Source: Bacillus massilioanorexius (GTDB lineage: Bacteria > Bacillota > Bacilli > Bacillales > DSM-1321). Taken from it: a stretch of DNA of 55,917 nucleotides. Within the stretch, counting starts at the first letter, position 1. Each line of letters opens with the position of its first letter. This document shows, in pieces, positions 1 through 8,253 of this stretch. The stretch lies in contig NZ_CABKRX010000059.1 of the NCBI RefSeq assembly GCF_902374955.1, forward strand, positions 1 through 55,917. Direction: 5' to 3'. The notes under the pieces were generated by a model. That model was not told the DNA's origin, made no database searches, and worked only from the letters and a program-made list of their open reading frames with translations. Both the position numbers and the translations under genes were made by a program.

Positions 1-53
1 CTATTCATATATCATCACCGTCGATTGGGACTTTCACCCGACCCCGAAGGATA
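1..53 (-). promoter_or_regulatory. FMN riboswitch (RFN element), 5' part only, cut by window edge
   Basis: On the minus strand the sequence reads ATCCTTCGGGGTCGGGTGAA followed by AGTCCCAATCGACGGTGATG. This matches the 5' half of the RFN/FMN aptamer, whose known core is CTTCGGGGCAGGGTGAAA then TCCCGACCGGCGGT. The rest of the aptamer and the gene it controls lie to the left of the window. That gene is expected to be a riboflavin transporter (ribU/ypaA type) or a ribDEAHT operon. The aptamer assignment rests on consensus recognition. Which gene it controls is unknown from this window. Confidence 0.85.
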
Positions 54-215
54 AAACATATCATGTTTTCATAACTATCATATCACTATACTTTTTTATA
101 AATCTATAAAAATCTCAAAAATTATCCTATTCAATAATGGAAATTTAAAAAACAGACAAAACTATGTGTGATTATCCCTGAATTTTCAAATAATTACATA
201 AGTTTTTTCACTCTA

Positions 216-252
216 TTAAAAAACACCCAAAAGCATAACGCTGATGGGTGTT
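216..252 (-). terminator. Rho-independent terminator of the first glucosaminidase gene
   Basis: An 8-bp stem pairs AACACCCA (222-229) with TGGGTGTT (245-252). On the minus strand a T run follows it, just past the stop codon at 261. Confidence 0.8.
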
Positions 253-260
253 CTTGATTA

Positions 261-2228
261 TTATTTAGCTATATTTAATAGCTCTATTAATCTTTGATCT
301 TGATCAAATTCGGCTACATAGCCATATTTCTCATTATTACTATCTGATAGGATTTTATGCCACGTATAACCCGAAGTCATTTCACTGGAAAGAGATGCTA
401 TCACAGAATCCATCACTTTATATTGATATATTCTAGTGGAACTAATGCTTGGTTCTTGACGCACATTTAAATTGTTTGTCGGCGAAACGACTTTATAAAG
501 CGTATAAGGATTATTATTATGAATAAAATCCTTACCACCCATTTTTTCATCTAATCTATACAGATGCCCAGCAATTTTTTGTCCCCAATAAGGGTCTGTT
601 GCATAAAGAACATTTACTCCACGATATTTATTTCCTAAATTTGGGCCATTGGCGAATTTTCCGTTTGCCGGAATATAATTTTTATTCAAATAGTTATCTA
701 CTAAATCTTTGATACTATCTTCAGGCGTGGAGTATTTATTAGCGCTACCCGTACCATCGTATGCACGTAAGCCAAATAAGTTATTATTATTCTGAGCAAA
801 CCCACTCATACCATACTTGCTTTCATGAATTGCTTGTGCCAATATCATAAAGGCATTTACTTTACTCTTCTGTTCATACTCTTTTAATGTTTTCCCTAGT
901 CCAATCAGTTTACTATTTTTAGTTGCATCTTTGTATATTGAATAACCAGTTGGATCTTTCTTATATAAAGCCTCTCTTTCAGCAAGTTCACTCTTTATAA
1001 TGTTATCGAGTTCATCTGCTGAATAATTTGTGGCTGTTCTAAATGGTAGAACGTTAAAATATTGATAGATAGTTGTAATTGTCGTTCCATTTTCCGCTGT
1101 AAAATTCACACCATCTCTGCTGGAATATTTAACATTTGGTCTAAAATTAGCCGGTGCTTTCCCATATAAAACTGTTTCATATCTCTTATCTTCCCGATTA
1201 TAAATATTTAAATAAATCTCACTATTTGAATCTACCGAATAATACGTTCTATTTTCATCTACTACTTCAGGTAATAGATACGCTTCAGAATACTTCACAT
1301 AGCCGTCCTGTCCAGCTATATTAACACGGATACTCTTCTCGTCTGAAGAAACGTATTCCATATCCGAACCACGAGACATACCTAGCTTAACGGTCCTTAA
1401 CTGGTCAGTCGTATAAACAACTGTTTCTTTAGTGCCGCTAGCTTTCGCTACAACAATCCCCTTGTTCATTTTTACAATTGTGCCATTATAAGAGATTACT
1501 TGATTCGAAGCAGTAGTAAACTCTTTTTCAGCCTCTTCAAATGTTTGATATATCTTATTAGTAGGCGTTATCTTCCCCGTAGAATCGATGGTTCCAACAG
1601 TGTATACATCCTGTTCTGGCTCAGGAGTTGGTATCACATTTCCAACAACACTTAGCAAACGATTTATAAATGCAGCTGCTTGGTTTCTTTGTGCATTTGC
1701 TTTTGGCTTAAATTCATTTGTTGTATAGCCAAGTATAATCTTATAGGCTACCATATTGGATACTGCTTTCTTGGTAGCTGGTGACGATAGATTATAATTA
1801 TCTTTAAAAGTTAGTGTAATGGTTTTTCGTTCGATTTTTAGATAGTCCATTGCTCGGTCCATCATTAATGACATTTGTTCTCTCGTAATATTTTGTTTAG
1901 GTGAAAAAGTTTTGGAAGTTGTTCCAAAAACAATGCCTGCATTAGCTGCAGCATTAATACCAGGTGCATAAATGGATTTTGCATTCACATCACTGAATCG
2001 GTTCACACCACTTGGTAGTTTTAATGCATTACTAATATATGTTGCAAATTCTTCTCTTGTTATAGTCCCAGTAGCGGTAGGATAGACTCCTTTTTCGTTT
2101 TTAATGATGATACCTTGATCAATCATTTTTTGCCATTCTTGATTTAGCCCAGCTGCAGAAGTTTGATTAATTGGTAACAGTGAAACAATCAGCAAAATAC
2201 TCATAATAAATATCGCGATTTTCTTCAT
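261..2228 (-). CDS. SLH-anchored endo-beta-N-acetylglucosaminidase (GH73, LytD-like) with SH3b tail, copy 1
   Basis: Predicted secreted peptidoglycan hydrolase of 655 residues. The start is placed at the ATG at 2228, which has AAGGGAG seven bases upstream and is followed at once by a signal peptide (MKKIAIF... to about residue 26). An earlier in-frame start at 2246 would put six extra residues before that signal. Three SLH units span roughly 28-195 (ITREE, ITREQ and a weaker QRNQ variant); these normally bind pyruvylated secondary wall polymer. An unnamed domain of about 110 residues follows (starting YTVGTIDSTG) and is shared with the next gene. The glucosaminidase domain is at about 430-590, with probable catalytic Glu near 469 (AIHES) and the NNNNLFG motif. 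A C-terminal SH3b domain contains NLNVR. It probably cleaves GlcNAc-MurNAc strands during growth or cell separation. The gene is monocistronic, with its own extended -10 promoter and terminator. Confidence 0.88.
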   Translation of the reverse strand: MKKIAIFIMSILLIVSLLPINQTSAAGLNQEWQKMIDQGIIIKNEKGVYPTATGTITREEFATYISNALKLPSGVNRFSDVNAKSIYAPGINAAANAGIVFGTTSKTFSPKQNITREQMSLMMDRAMDYLKIERKTITLTFKDNYNLSSPATKKAVSNMVAYKIILGYTTNEFKPKANAQRNQAAAFINRLLSVVGNVIPTPEPEQDVYTVGTIDSTGKITPTNKIYQTFEEAEKEFTTASNQVISYNGTIVKMNKGIVVAKASGTKETVVYTTDQLRTVKLGMSRGSDMEYVSSDEKSIRVNIAGQDGYVKYSEAYLLPEVVDENRTYYSVDSNSEIYLNIYNREDKRYETVLYGKAPANFRPNVKYSSRDGVNFTAENGTTITTIYQYFNVLPFRTATNYSADELDNIIKSELAEREALYKKDPTGYSIYKDATKNSKLIGLGKTLKEYEQKSKVNAFMILAQAIHESKYGMSGFAQNNNNLFGLRAYDGTGSANKYSTPEDSIKDLVDNYLNKNYIPANGKFANGPNLGNKYRGVNVLYATDPYWGQKIAGHLYRLDEKMGGKDFIHNNNPYTLYKVVSPTNNLNVRQEPSISSTRIYQYKVMDSVIASLSSEMTSGYTWHKILSDSNNEKYGYVAEFDQDQRLIELLNIAK

Positions 2229-2260
2229 TACTGTACTCCCTTCCATGTCGGATATACTAA

Positions 2261-2269
2261 ATTATACCA
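2261..2269 (-). promoter_or_regulatory. Extended -10 promoter (TGGTATAAT) of glucosaminidase copy 1
   Basis: TATAAT preceded by TGn lies about 33 bases upstream of the ATG at 2228 on the minus strand. No good -35 is visible, which fits an extended -10 type. Confidence 0.45.
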
Positions 2270-2452
2270 TCTACTATTAATCTATAACTCTCATGCACAA
2301 GTAAATTTTAAAATATTTTGTCAATTAACTAAAGTAAATACAATCGTTTTCTCGTTTTTTGTTTCTCTCTCGGAAAGTTATGCTTCAAACTAGCTCAATT
2401 CATGCCCAATTTTCACTTTCATTCTCTCCTATTTTGCAGCTACTAAAAGAAT

Positions 2453-2490
2453 ACAAAAAAGATGGAGAAAACAAATTTTTCTCCATCTTT
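2453..2490 (-). terminator. Terminator of glucosaminidase copy 2
   Basis: A 10-bp perfect stem pairs GATGGAGAAA (2461-2470) with TTTCTCCATC (2478-2487), followed by six T on the minus strand. It lies just past the stop codon at 2511. Confidence 0.85.
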
Positions 2491-2510
2491 TATCTTCATG
2501 ACCTATAGTA

Positions 2511-4502
2511 CTATTTTGCTATTGGCAATTGCTTCGCATAGCTCGTTGAGATATAAGCAAATTGATCTGCTCTACTATCAGAAAGAATTTTGTACCATGA
2601 ACCTTCTGTTGCAACAACAGCTACTGGAAATCCTGCTTTTTTATACGTATATAAAAGGTTGGTTGAAGTAGTACCCGCAGAAGATCTTACATTTAAGTTA
2701 TCTGTAGTTGTTTCATAGATAGCATACTGATTTGCAAAATCTTTACCACCAAGCTCTTTGTCTAGAGTATAGGCATGTCCCGCATTTTTTTGACCCCAAT
2801 AAGGATCAGATGCATATTTCACATTAATACCTCTAGCTTTATTTCCAAACATTCCTCCGTTAGCATAAGCAGCTGTTGCAGGAATATAATTTTTATTTAA
2901 ATAATCATTGGATAAGGCACGAACACAATCTCGTACAGAATTGAACTTCCCGCCTACAAGAGGTGCACTATCATATACAGAAAGTCCGAAAAGATTGTTA
3001 TTGTTCTGTGCATGCGCACTCATTCCAAAATCACTTTCATTAATCGCTAAACCTAAGATTAATAAAGCATTCAACTTATGATCTTTACTACTCTCAAAGT
3101 CTTTTAATATTTGACCTAGACCGATTAACTTACTTTTCTTCGTCGCATCCTTGTAACGTGCATATGTCGTTGGATTTTTCGTATAAAGAGCTTCTCTTTC
3201 AGCAAGCTTTTTCTTTATGATACTTTCAAGCTCTGCTGCCGTATATTTCGTACTAGTACGCATCGGTAACATATTAAAATATTGATAGAATGTGCCTGCT
3301 GAAGCTCCACTTTCTAGTTTAAAGTTCGCTCCATCCATACTGATATACTTAACCCCTTGCTTAAAGCTAGAAGGTGCTTTACCTACTACATTGGTAGCAG
3401 ACACTTTTTTCGTACTGTGATTATACAAGTTGAAAACCAAATCTCCTGCAGAATTGACACTATAATACGAGCGTCCAGTCATTTGCTGAGTTGGAATTAA
3501 ATAAGCATCATCATGGCTTACGTATACTGTTTTACCTGCTAATTTAACCGTAATTTTATCTTCATCAGAAGATACATACTCTAACTCATTTCCACTATTA
3601 ATATATGTAATTTGAGTTTTCATGTTTGATTCATAAATCGGTGTAGTAGATTTTCCTGTACCAGGTTTTGATACAGCGATACCACTTTGCATTTTTAAAA
3701 TTTTATCGCCTTTTACGATAACTTGGGAATTAGCATTTGTAATAGCAGAAGCCGCTTTTGTAAATGTTGAATAGGATTTACTACTAGTGGTCATATTCCC
3801 ATTAGAATCTAATGTTCCAATTTTATAGTCACCTGTTTCTTCACCTGGTGCTGGATCAGGATCTGGTTCAGGCGTCGTACTACCACCTTGGCTTTTCTTC
3901 ACATCTAGCATTCTGGAGATAAAAGCAGCAGCTTCAGCTCGTGTCGCTGTTTTATGTGGTTTAAATGCAATTCCGTCTCCATCTTTGAATCCAGAAATAA
4001 TCCCATGTCCCACCATGTTTGAAATCGCAGCACTAGAGGAAGCACCTATATCTTTATTATCAGTAAAAATTAGATTCGTTGTTTTCTTACTAATCTTCAA
4101 ATATGTAAAAGCATTATCAATCATAATCGCCATTTGGCTACGTGTAATATTGTCCTCAGGTTTAAAAATTGTTTTGGAATAACCATTTACAATTTTAGCG
4201 GCTGCGGCTGCATTAATTCCTAGAGCCAACGAAGAACTAGGAGCTACATCCTCAAACCTATGCTCACCTGCAGGTAATTTTAAAGCTCGATATATAAATG
4301 TTGCAAATTGCCCTCGACTTACATTTTCAGCTGGTGCATATACACCATTCCCATAGCCAGAAATAATACCTTGTTCTATCATTGCTCTCATTTCTTTTTC
4401 TAAAGCAATTCCTGTAATATCATCAGCCGCTGATGCTGATTTAACAGGTATTAAAGTAATGAGGAGCACCAAACTAAGAAGCATTGAAACTAATTTTTTC
4501 AT
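2511..4502 (-). CDS. SLH-anchored endo-beta-N-acetylglucosaminidase (GH73, LytD-like) with SH3b tail, copy 2
   Basis: Predicted secreted wall hydrolase of 663 residues, a clear paralogue of the neighbouring gene at 261-2228 along its whole length. The start at 4502 has GAAGGGAG upstream and opens with a signal peptide (MKKLVSML... cleaved near SASAA, about residue 26). Three SLH units lie at about 30-205 (VSRGQ, ITRSQ, ATRAE). A Pro/Asp/Glu-rich linker follows, then the same unnamed 110-residue domain (YKIGTLDSNG start). The GH73 glucosaminidase domain has probable catalytic Glu near 489 (AINES) and NNNNLFG. The C-terminal SH3b has NLNVR. Upstream, an exact GCCGATAT matches the SigmaD -10 consensus. 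The family precedent is B. subtilis lytD, which is SigmaD-dependent. The pair probably arose by local tandem duplication; the linker and SLH3 differ most between copies. Confidence 0.9.
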   Translation of the reverse strand: MKKLVSMLLSLVLLITLIPVKSASAADDITGIALEKEMRAMIEQGIISGYGNGVYAPAENVSRGQFATFIYRALKLPAGEHRFEDVAPSSSLALGINAAAAAKIVNGYSKTIFKPEDNITRSQMAIMIDNAFTYLKISKKTTNLIFTDNKDIGASSSAAISNMVGHGIISGFKDGDGIAFKPHKTATRAEAAAFISRMLDVKKSQGGSTTPEPDPDPAPGEETGDYKIGTLDSNGNMTTSSKSYSTFTKAASAITNANSQVIVKGDKILKMQSGIAVSKPGTGKSTTPIYESNMKTQITYINSGNELEYVSSDEDKITVKLAGKTVYVSHDDAYLIPTQQMTGRSYYSVNSAGDLVFNLYNHSTKKVSATNVVGKAPSSFKQGVKYISMDGANFKLESGASAGTFYQYFNMLPMRTSTKYTAAELESIIKKKLAEREALYTKNPTTYARYKDATKKSKLIGLGQILKDFESSKDHKLNALLILGLAINESDFGMSAHAQNNNNLFGLSVYDSAPLVGGKFNSVRDCVRALSNDYLNKNYIPATAAYANGGMFGNKARGINVKYASDPYWGQKNAGHAYTLDKELGGKDFANQYAIYETTTDNLNVRSSAGTTSTNLLYTYKKAGFPVAVVATEGSWYKILSDSRADQFAYISTSYAKQLPIAK

Positions 4503-4578
4503 TTTAAACTCCCTTCAAACTTTTTCTTGCCCATCTATCTGTCAATCAGGACATATATCATACTTACGCTCTACTTAT

Positions 4579-4586
4579 ATATCGGC
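4579..4586 (-). promoter_or_regulatory. Candidate SigmaD -10 element (GCCGATAT)
   Basis: The minus strand carries GCCGATAT, identical to the SigmaD -10 consensus, 77 bases upstream of the glucosaminidase start. The -35 (expected TAAA about 15 bases further up) is poor here (AGTA). The call therefore rests on the -10 and on the gene type. Confidence 0.35.
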
Positions 4587-4764
4587 ATGATAGAACGTAT
4601 CTACTAGTATTCTAGCAAAAAAAGCATTATATATAAAAATATATCTAGATTACTAGTAAAAAAGAATGGTTGTTCATTCTTTTATCGCGACTCAATTAAG
4701 ACATTTCGGCTAATAAACCATTATTTTATTGTCGTGAATAAAAAGAATAGTTCATTACTCTCAC

Positions 4765-4800
4765 AAAAAGGCTGCTCAAATCGATTGAGACAGCCTTTTT
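4765..4800 (-). terminator. Terminator of the NlpC/P60 gene
   Basis: A long stem AAAAAGGCTG / CAGCCTTTTT with an inner CTCAA/TTGAG arm ends in T-rich sequence on the minus strand, directly after the stop at 4803. Confidence 0.85.
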
Positions 4801-4802
4801 CA

Positions 4803-5807
4803 TTATTTAGCATTTACTCCGTTGTAGACAGCTGCAGAGAAATCTGCTCTTGTCGCTTTATCTCCTGAACGGAATTTAGTTGTTTTAAATCCAGTTGTTT
4901 GATCAATTAAATTCATCGTTACAATCGCATCGTAGGCCCAATATGAAGGACTTACATCCGAATATAGTTTACTTGCGCTTTCGCTTGATGCACTTGCATG
5001 ACTAATTTTGAAAGCATTTTTTACGATCACTGCCATTTGACCTCTTGTCATTGTATCGTTAGGTCTAAATGTACCATCTTTAAATCCATTGATAATACCA
5101 AGGTGTTTGATTGCTGCAATATCCTTAGCAAAGTTATTGCTTGGGGATACATCTTTAAAGGATACAGAGCTTGGTGCTGTATGTTTCACGATTCTATTAA
5201 CAATCGCTGCTGCTTGTCCTCTTGTAACAGATGAAGTTGGGCGGAAGCTACCATCGCTATATCCACTAATAACTCCTTGAGTACTTAATGTTTTAACAGC
5301 AGAGAATGCAAAGTGATCAGCAGATAAGTCTACAAATTCACCTTCTGGCAACTTAGGAGACAAAACACGTTTTGCTCCTGTGTATTTTGGTTTCCAATAG
5401 GAGTTATTCAAGCTAGCTACAGAAACGCCACTACTAGATGCTGCACTAATAAAGTTATTGTTTCCTACATAGATTCCTGCGTGAGAGATTCCTTTTTTAT
5501 ATGTATTTGAAAAAAATACTAAATCTCCTGGTTGCAGGTTACTTCGATCTACTTTCGTTCCTACCTTGTTGTACTGCTCTTCAGCTGTACGTGGCAAAGA
5601 AACGCCTACTTGCTTGAATACGTAAGTTAAATAACCTGAGCAATCAAATCCTTTTGGAGTTGTTCCTCCAAAAACATAAGGTACACCTTTATATTTGTTT
5701 GCTATGCGTACAACATCGTCACCTGTGTATGCCGCTGCTTCACTTTTTACTGGCATAATGATTAATAGAAGAGTCGCTGTCATCACCAAGTAGAATAACT
5801 TCCTCAT
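4803..5807 (-). CDS. NlpC/P60 D,L-endopeptidase with three C-terminal SLH domains
   Basis: Predicted secreted peptidoglycan endopeptidase of 334 residues, cutting stem peptides (typically D-Glu to meso-DAP). The start is the ATG at 5807, with GGAGG upstream and a signal peptide from MRKLFYLVM to about residue 25. Another ATG at 5873 would add 22 residues with no signal-like character. The NlpC/P60 domain spans about 28-150, with catalytic Cys56 (FDCSGY) and His109 (SHAGIYVG). Three SLH repeats follow at about 165-334, carrying VTRGQ, MTRGQ and ATRAD. The SLH block is C-terminal here, whereas it is N-terminal in the two glucosaminidases beside it. Separate terminator; probably monocistronic. 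Role in cell separation or wall turnover is inferred from the family. Confidence 0.9.
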   Translation of the reverse strand: MRKLFYLVMTATLLLIIMPVKSEAAAYTGDDVVRIANKYKGVPYVFGGTTPKGFDCSGYLTYVFKQVGVSLPRTAEEQYNKVGTKVDRSNLQPGDLVFFSNTYKKGISHAGIYVGNNNFISAASSSGVSVASLNNSYWKPKYTGAKRVLSPKLPEGEFVDLSADHFAFSAVKTLSTQGVISGYSDGSFRPTSSVTRGQAAAIVNRIVKHTAPSSVSFKDVSPSNNFAKDIAAIKHLGIINGFKDGTFRPNDTMTRGQMAVIVKNAFKISHASASSESASKLYSDVSPSYWAYDAIVTMNLIDQTTGFKTTKFRSGDKATRADFSAAVYNGVNAK

Positions 5808-6008
5808 CGTAAACCTCCAAAATAAAATCATATATCTATTAAAACCTTTAAATAAGGCTAAATTCCGCCTCAATCAACATGTACTATTCTATCAAAGACA
5901 TCAGCATAGTAACTTTACACTTATATTACAATTCTTTTACTTTTGTTATATTAAAATACTATTAAAACATTTTCAAATCAATCTCATGTCATTATTACAT
6001 TTTGATTT

Positions 6009-6113
6009 GAATTTTATCGGTTCAACTTTAAGTGTTTTTGGTTCAATTTCCTGACTTGTTCGTTCAACTTTCGACGCTTTTGATTCAACTTTGCTACTAT
6101 TCAGTTCAACTTT
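6009..6113 (-). repeat. Five-unit 21-bp tandem repeat (AAAGTTGAAC plus 11 variable bases)
   Basis: On the minus strand AAAGTTGAAC or a close variant recurs exactly every 21 bases, starting at 6113, 6092, 6071, 6050 and 6029, with 11 poorly conserved bases between copies. Because 21 is a multiple of three, one frame reads a seven-residue repeat K-V-E-x-x-x-x. The only ORF through it would start on the stop codon of the protease gene and run through that gene's terminator. Non-coding status is therefore more likely. Confidence 0.75.
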
Positions 6114-6120
6114 CCAATCT

Positions 6121-6161
6121 AAACAAAAAGAGGATGTCTCATAACTTTGAGACATCCTCTT
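6121..6161 (-). terminator. Terminator of the SLH protease gene
   Basis: A 14-bp perfect stem pairs AAGAGGATGTCTCA (6128-6141) with TGAGACATCCTCTT (6148-6161), followed by TTTTTGTTT on the minus strand. Confidence 0.9.
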
Positions 6162-6169
6162 AGGATTCA

Positions 6170-8167
6170 TTACTGTACTTTCAAACTCGAATTATAGGCT
6201 CTTGATAAGAAAACAACATATGTGGCACGGTTCATTTTTTCATACGGTTTAAAGGTCTTTTCATCATACCCTTGAGCTATCCCATTTGAAACCACTTTTT
6301 GAATAGCATCATAGCCCGCTATTTTCTTATTAACATCTTTAAATGATGTAACATTTAAGGTTCCCTGCTGTAATTGGAACGCTTTTGAAATCATAATACT
6401 CATTTCTACTCGTGTAACCGTTTGAGATGGACGGAATGTTCCATCTGCAAAGCCAGATAGGATACCATTATTTACTGCTGCAGCTACATAATTAGCACCA
6501 AACTTTTTAGCTGGTACGTCTTTAAAATAGCTCTTTTGATCATCTAAATCTAATCCAAGTGCACGAACTAATAGAACAACGGCTTCTAAGCGATTAATGT
6601 TCTGAAGAGGCTTGACCTCCCCTGTGTCATATCCTGATAAAATATTTTCTTGGTATAAATACATAAGGTTACGACTGAACCAATAGCTATTGTTCATATC
6701 TTTTATGTTAGGAGAAGCTACATCTATCTTAACTATTTTTGTTTGTAAGATCATTTCATTTCCATCTACTACAGGTATTAGTTTATACTCTAGACTACCT
6801 TTACTTGCGTAATCTTCCAAACTCGTACTCTTTCCATTCGAAATGATTTTATTGTTAAATCGATAAAGATTATAGCCCGTCGCATTGTCTGGAAGTTTAT
6901 TTATTTCAATCTTTACTATTCCCTTTTCATTAGCTGTTGCTGTAAAATTCGTAACTACTTCTGGTGAAGTATCCATTTGCACTAACCCGTAGCCAAATTT
7001 CGCATCTCTTCCCTTAACACCTAAATCTTTCGCATTGCTTTGTAACAGCTTACGAATTTGTACATTCGTTAAGTCCGGAAACTTCTCCATGTATAGAGCA
7101 GCAACGGCTGAGACAAACGGTGTTGCCATTGATGTACCTGACATAGACATATAGCCATCTCGCTTACCATCAATATCATATGCAAGTGGTACTGTACTAT
7201 AAATCGATCCACCTGGAGCTGTTAATTCCATTTCCTTCCCTACTGAGCTTGTATGAATTAAATCCATACTTCTTCCTAAAGCCGAAACAGCAATGGCTTG
7301 TGAGAACTTTGCTGGATACAAGACATTTTCTTCTTTACCAGTTACGTGCTCTTCGTTACCTGCTGCTGCCACAATTAAGATTCCTTTGTTGTAAGCCTTC
7401 TTAATGATAGATTCCATCGCTGGCTCATAATATTCGGAATTCAAACTCATATTGATAATATCCACGTTATTTTGAATGGCCCAATCAATCCCTGCCAAAA
7501 TAGAGGACGTGGTTCCATAACCTTCTTGATCCAACGCTTTAATAGCATAAATACTTGCCTCAGGTGCCACACCTACAACACCTATGTCATTATTCTGTGC
7601 TCCAATAATTCCTGCCACATGCGTTCCATGCCCATTATCATCTTCATATGATTTTGAGCACCAACCACCGTTTAACACTTGCTCAAGCACGCACTTTCCA
7701 CCCGCTATTTTTAAATCTGGATGGCTTGTATCTACTCCTGTATCAATAATAGCAATTCGAATATTTTCCCCTGTTAATGTTGATGGCACACTATTTTCCA
7801 AATTTAATTGACTATAGCCCCAACTCGTTGTTTGAGATTGAAGCTGTACCAGTTGATCCTTTTCTATACTTTTAATTTGTGGTTCTTTAGATAGCTGATC
7901 CATTTGATTTGGATCGATTTCAATCGTTACTGCTTCAATAGAATGATAATCATAGATAATATCAGCATGATATTTTTTCAGTAAACTATAATCGATCGTG
8001 TCTTTAAACAACACATTCACTCTAGTTGAGTTTTGTAATGCTTCTTTAGCTATTGAATAGGAAGCTTTGTCGGTTGCTCCTTTTTCTTGAACACTCTCAG
8101 CCTGAGAGCTGTGAGGAAGTAAACATAATAAAAGAATAAAAAATAGAAAGCGGAATGTATGTTTCAT
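6170..8167 (-). CDS. Secreted subtilisin-like serine protease (S8) with three C-terminal SLH domains
   Basis: Predicted cell-surface subtilase of 665 residues. A signal peptide (about 1-23) is followed by a propeptide-like region (about 40-110, ending near IKSIEKDQ). The catalytic domain spans about 115-410, with Asp142 (IIDTGVD), His180 (GHGTHVAG), Ser346 (GTSMATP) and oxyanion Asn271 (AAAGNEE): a complete triad. A beta-rich linker (about 415-490) precedes three SLH repeats at about 495-660 (INRLE, VTRVE, MNRAT). The SLH units should tether it to the wall. Substrates are unknown; it could process surface proteins or feed on extracellular protein. RBS GGGAGAG precedes the ATG at 8167. It is separated from the upstream amidase gene by a hairpin, so it probably has its own promoter. 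Confidence 0.93.
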   Translation of the reverse strand: MKHTFRFLFFILLLCLLPHSSQAESVQEKGATDKASYSIAKEALQNSTRVNVLFKDTIDYSLLKKYHADIIYDYHSIEAVTIEIDPNQMDQLSKEPQIKSIEKDQLVQLQSQTTSWGYSQLNLENSVPSTLTGENIRIAIIDTGVDTSHPDLKIAGGKCVLEQVLNGGWCSKSYEDDNGHGTHVAGIIGAQNNDIGVVGVAPEASIYAIKALDQEGYGTTSSILAGIDWAIQNNVDIINMSLNSEYYEPAMESIIKKAYNKGILIVAAAGNEEHVTGKEENVLYPAKFSQAIAVSALGRSMDLIHTSSVGKEMELTAPGGSIYSTVPLAYDIDGKRDGYMSMSGTSMATPFVSAVAALYMEKFPDLTNVQIRKLLQSNAKDLGVKGRDAKFGYGLVQMDTSPEVVTNFTATANEKGIVKIEINKLPDNATGYNLYRFNNKIISNGKSTSLEDYASKGSLEYKLIPVVDGNEMILQTKIVKIDVASPNIKDMNNSYWFSRNLMYLYQENILSGYDTGEVKPLQNINRLEAVVLLVRALGLDLDDQKSYFKDVPAKKFGANYVAAAVNNGILSGFADGTFRPSQTVTRVEMSIMISKAFQLQQGTLNVTSFKDVNKKIAGYDAIQKVVSNGIAQGYDEKTFKPYEKMNRATYVVFLSRAYNSSLKVQ

Positions 8168-8214
8168 ACGGTCTCTCCCAACATCCTGATATTAATATAC
8201 GTCTTTTTTAATCA

Positions 8215-8250
8215 AAGGAAAGGGAGTCAAAAGTTGGACTCCCTTTAATA
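8215..8250 (-). terminator. Terminator of the SLH amidase gene
   Basis: A 10-bp stem AAAGGGAGTC / GACTCCCTTT (8219-8228 and 8237-8246) lies immediately after the amidase stop. The T tract behind it on the minus strand is interrupted, so strength is uncertain. Confidence 0.65.
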
Positions 8251-8253
8251 TAT

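Noticed and set aside
5973..6170. 65-codon minus-strand ORF with KVExxxx repeats
   Set aside because: It starts on the protease stop codon, passes through a 14-bp perfect terminator stem, and is simply the translation of a 21-bp DNA repeat. No independent RBS.
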